DNA from: Phycisphaeraceae bacterium | GTDB taxonomy: Bacteria; Planctomycetota; Phycisphaerae; Phycisphaerales; Zrk34 | NCBI GenBank assembly: GCA_028281485.1 | Contig: JANQJT010000278.1 | Coordinates: forward strand, 1-6,678 | DNA length: 6,678 nt | Direction of reading: 5' to 3' | Position numbers and translations under genes: made by a program | Notes under the pieces: model-generated | What the model was told of the DNA's origin: nothing | The model's database searches: none | Seen by the model: only the letters and a program-made list of their open reading frames with translations | Shown: positions 5,395 through 6,678 of the stretch, piece by piece | Layout of the letters: each line of letters starts with the position of its first letter | Position numbering within the stretch: position 1 is the stretch's first letter

Positions 5395-6147
5395 TCAGTA
5401 CTGTGACGCGTTGTGTCGCAGGACGAACGCGGCGTACTGCTCGGGGGTGTCGATGCCGACGTGGTTGCACGGGTGGATCGCCACCGCGATGGCGTGGCCG
5501 TGTTCCAGGGCGCGGAGCTGTTCGAGCTGCTCGAGTTGCTCGGCGGGGGTCGGGGGGAGCGTCACATACTTCATGAGGAAGTCGCGCCGGTAGGCGTAGA
5601 GGCCCAGATGTTTGAGATAGTGTTCGGGGTCTAAAGTTCCGGGGGCGGCCTCGCGAGCGTGGGGGATCAGCGCTCTCGAGAAGTACATCGCGCAGTCGGC
5701 GGCGTTGCAGACGACCTTGACGATGTTGGGGTTGGCCGGGTCTTCTTCGGGGCCGAACGGGCTGGCGATGGTGGACATCGCGGCGCCGGTTTCACGCAGC
5801 ACTTCTACGGCGCGGTCGATGACGGCCGGGTCGATCTCGGGCTCGTCGCCCTGCACGTTGACGATCACGTCGTCGGCCAGGTCGAGCGTCTCGACGACCT
5901 CGGCGATACGGCAGGTGCCGTTGGGGTGATCGGCGCGGGTCATCACGGCCTGTCCACCACACGACTGGACGGCCTCGGCGATGCGTTGGTCATCGGTGGC
6001 GACGATCACGCGATCGATCGACGCGGCGGATTGCGCGCGTTCGATGACGTGGCCGATGAGGGGCTTGCCGGTCTCGGCCAGCAGGGGCTTGCCGGGCAGG
6101 CGGGTCGAGGCGTATCGCGCAGGGATGATCGCGGTCGCGGTGTTCAC
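5395..6147 (-). CDS. kdsB: 3-deoxy-manno-octulosonate cytidylyltransferase (CMP-Kdo synthetase)
   Basis: KdsB transfers CMP from CTP to Kdo, releasing pyrophosphate. This cytosolic step activates the sugar that joins lipid A to the lipopolysaccharide core. From the GTG at 6147 the protein is 250 residues, normal for the family, and begins NTATAIIPARYASTRLPGKP, the canonical nucleotide-binding N-terminus. Other signatures are VIVATDDQRIAEAV (47-60), NVQGDEPEI (97-105, with Mg ligand D101), YFSRALIP (155-162), HLGLYAYRRDFL (180-191), LEQLEQLRALEHG (205-217) and the second Mg ligand in GIDTPEQ (D233). In the usual GT(D/E)R(I/L)AEV motif the acidic residue is Cys here (GTCRIAEV, C79). A TTG at 6183 would add 12 residues that do not match the family, and neither start has a clear ribosome binding site. 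It follows the TPR gene by 39 bases (or 3 if TTG is used) and precedes pyrG, whose product supplies its CTP. Confidence 0.95.
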   Translation of the reverse strand: MNTATAIIPARYASTRLPGKPLLAETGKPLIGHVIERAQSAASIDRVIVATDDQRIAEAVQSCGGQAVMTRADHPNGTCRIAEVVETLDLADDVIVNVQGDEPEIDPAVIDRAVEVLRETGAAMSTIASPFGPEEDPANPNIVKVVCNAADCAMYFSRALIPHAREAAPGTLDPEHYLKHLGLYAYRRDFLMKYVTLPPTPAEQLEQLEQLRALEHGHAIAVAIHPCNHVGIDTPEQYAAFVLRHNASQY

Positions 6148-6186
6148 GGGATCGATTGTCGTGGGGGACCGGCCGATTGGCAACCG

Positions 6187-6678
6187 TCAAGCGGGCGCGT
6201 CGCCGTTGCGCAGCTCGTCGAGGAACTCACGCACGGTGGTGAGCCGGTTGCGGATGTCCTTGAAGTTGATGTTGGTCTGCGCGATCTGCGAGCCGATCGA
6301 TGAGGCCTCCTCGGCCAGCCCGATCTTGCGCTCCTTGCGGGCCTTGTTCTCCAGCGCGTCCATCAGGTCGTACCGCAGCTGCAGCGCGATCGGATCGGTG
6401 TCGGACTCGTGGTTGTCGATGCCGCGGCGGAAGGTGTCGATCGCCTCGTCGTACCAGCCCTTGGCGGCGAAGGCCTCGCCGAGGTAGTTCAACGAAGCCG
6501 AGCGGAACTTCGGATCGCTCTGGGCCTCCTGGAAGCTGGCCACGGCGTCGTCGTACTTCTGCAGGCGCAGCTGGCGCAAACCGAGCTGGTACTTCAGCGA
6601 CAGGTCGGTCGGGTAGTTCTTCGCACGCTCGGTGTACATCTTCAACTCGAAGCGCGCCTGCTTGACCAGCGCCTCGTT
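6187..6678 (-). CDS. TPR-repeat protein, C-terminal part (N-terminus beyond window)
   Basis: The final 163 residues of a tetratricopeptide-repeat protein are visible; the open frame continues past base 6678, so the real start is not seen. Three helical-hairpin repeats can be read: LKYQLGLRQLRLQKYDDAVA (residues 28-47), ASLNYLGEAFAAKGWYDEAI (61-80), and a longer, more charged third unit around LRYDLMDALENKARKERKIG (101-120), ending in NINFKDIRNRL (136-146). The last phrase is a common way for TPR arrays in PVC bacteria and proteobacteria to end. The tail TTVREFLDELRNGDAPA is polar, with no membrane segment. TPR arrays bind other proteins; no catalytic domain is visible, and one could lie upstream. 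The short distance to kdsB suggests co-transcription but does not show shared function. Confidence 0.88.
   Translation of the reverse strand, partial: NEALVKQARFELKMYTERAKNYPTDLSLKYQLGLRQLRLQKYDDAVASFQEAQSDPKFRSASLNYLGEAFAAKGWYDEAIDTFRRGIDNHESDTDPIALQLRYDLMDALENKARKERKIGLAEEASSIGSQIAQTNINFKDIRNRLTTVREFLDELRNGDAPA

Noticed and set aside
6148..6183. TTG at 6183 as start of kdsB
   Set aside because: The 12 added residues (with PIGRSPTTIDP) do not match the family, whose members begin right before the AIIPARYAS motif; GTG at 6147 gives a normal length. It cannot be fully excluded because neither start has a clear ribosome binding site.

Overview
Every gene I can support lies on the minus strand, in GC-rich DNA. 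The gene set suggests a planctomycete-like (PVC group) bacterium, perhaps a member of Phycisphaerae. The evidence is a type II-secretion-style prepilin with an H-X9-DG signature, a neighbouring PEP-CTERM surface protein, a DUF342/FapA-family protein, and a Kdo-activating enzyme that implies a lipopolysaccharide outer membrane. The taxonomic call is inference; no rRNA or tRNA gene is visible.

Layout in the direction of transcription, from high to low coordinates. (1) 6678-6187: the C-terminal part of a TPR-repeat protein whose beginning lies outside the window. (2) 6147-5395: kdsB, CMP-Kdo synthetase. (3) 5333-3522: pyrG, CTP synthase, with a 31-residue N-terminal extension and non-consensus nucleotide-site motifs. 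pyrG and kdsB are a functional pair because PyrG makes the CTP that KdsB uses to activate Kdo. (4) 3503-3476: a good sigma70-type promoter (GTGACA, 16 bp, TGC-TACAAT). It starts an apparent three-gene unit. (5) 3444-2986: a small single-pass membrane protein with a Cys/His-rich C-terminal half. (6) 2903-2205: the H-X9-DG prepilin. (7) 2186-1461: the PEP-CTERM protein. (8) 1429-1404: a clear intrinsic terminator closing the unit. (9) 1211-1: a FapA/DUF342-family protein, cut off by the window edge, with a strong ribosome binding site at a GTG start.

The most interesting points are: the compact promoter-to-terminator cassette joining a Cys/His-rich membrane protein, a pseudopilin and a PEP-CTERM protein (possibly an envelope or metal-related surface module); a pair of near-identical half-sites shared by the two regulatory regions upstream of this cassette and upstream of the FapA-like gene; and a CTP synthase that keeps its catalytic residues but departs from the usual motifs around the UTP/CTP pocket. 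No mobile element, CRISPR array, tRNA or rRNA was seen. No stretch above 300 bases lacks a gene; the longest is 1212-1460, which holds the terminator, the inverted repeat and the ribosome binding site.
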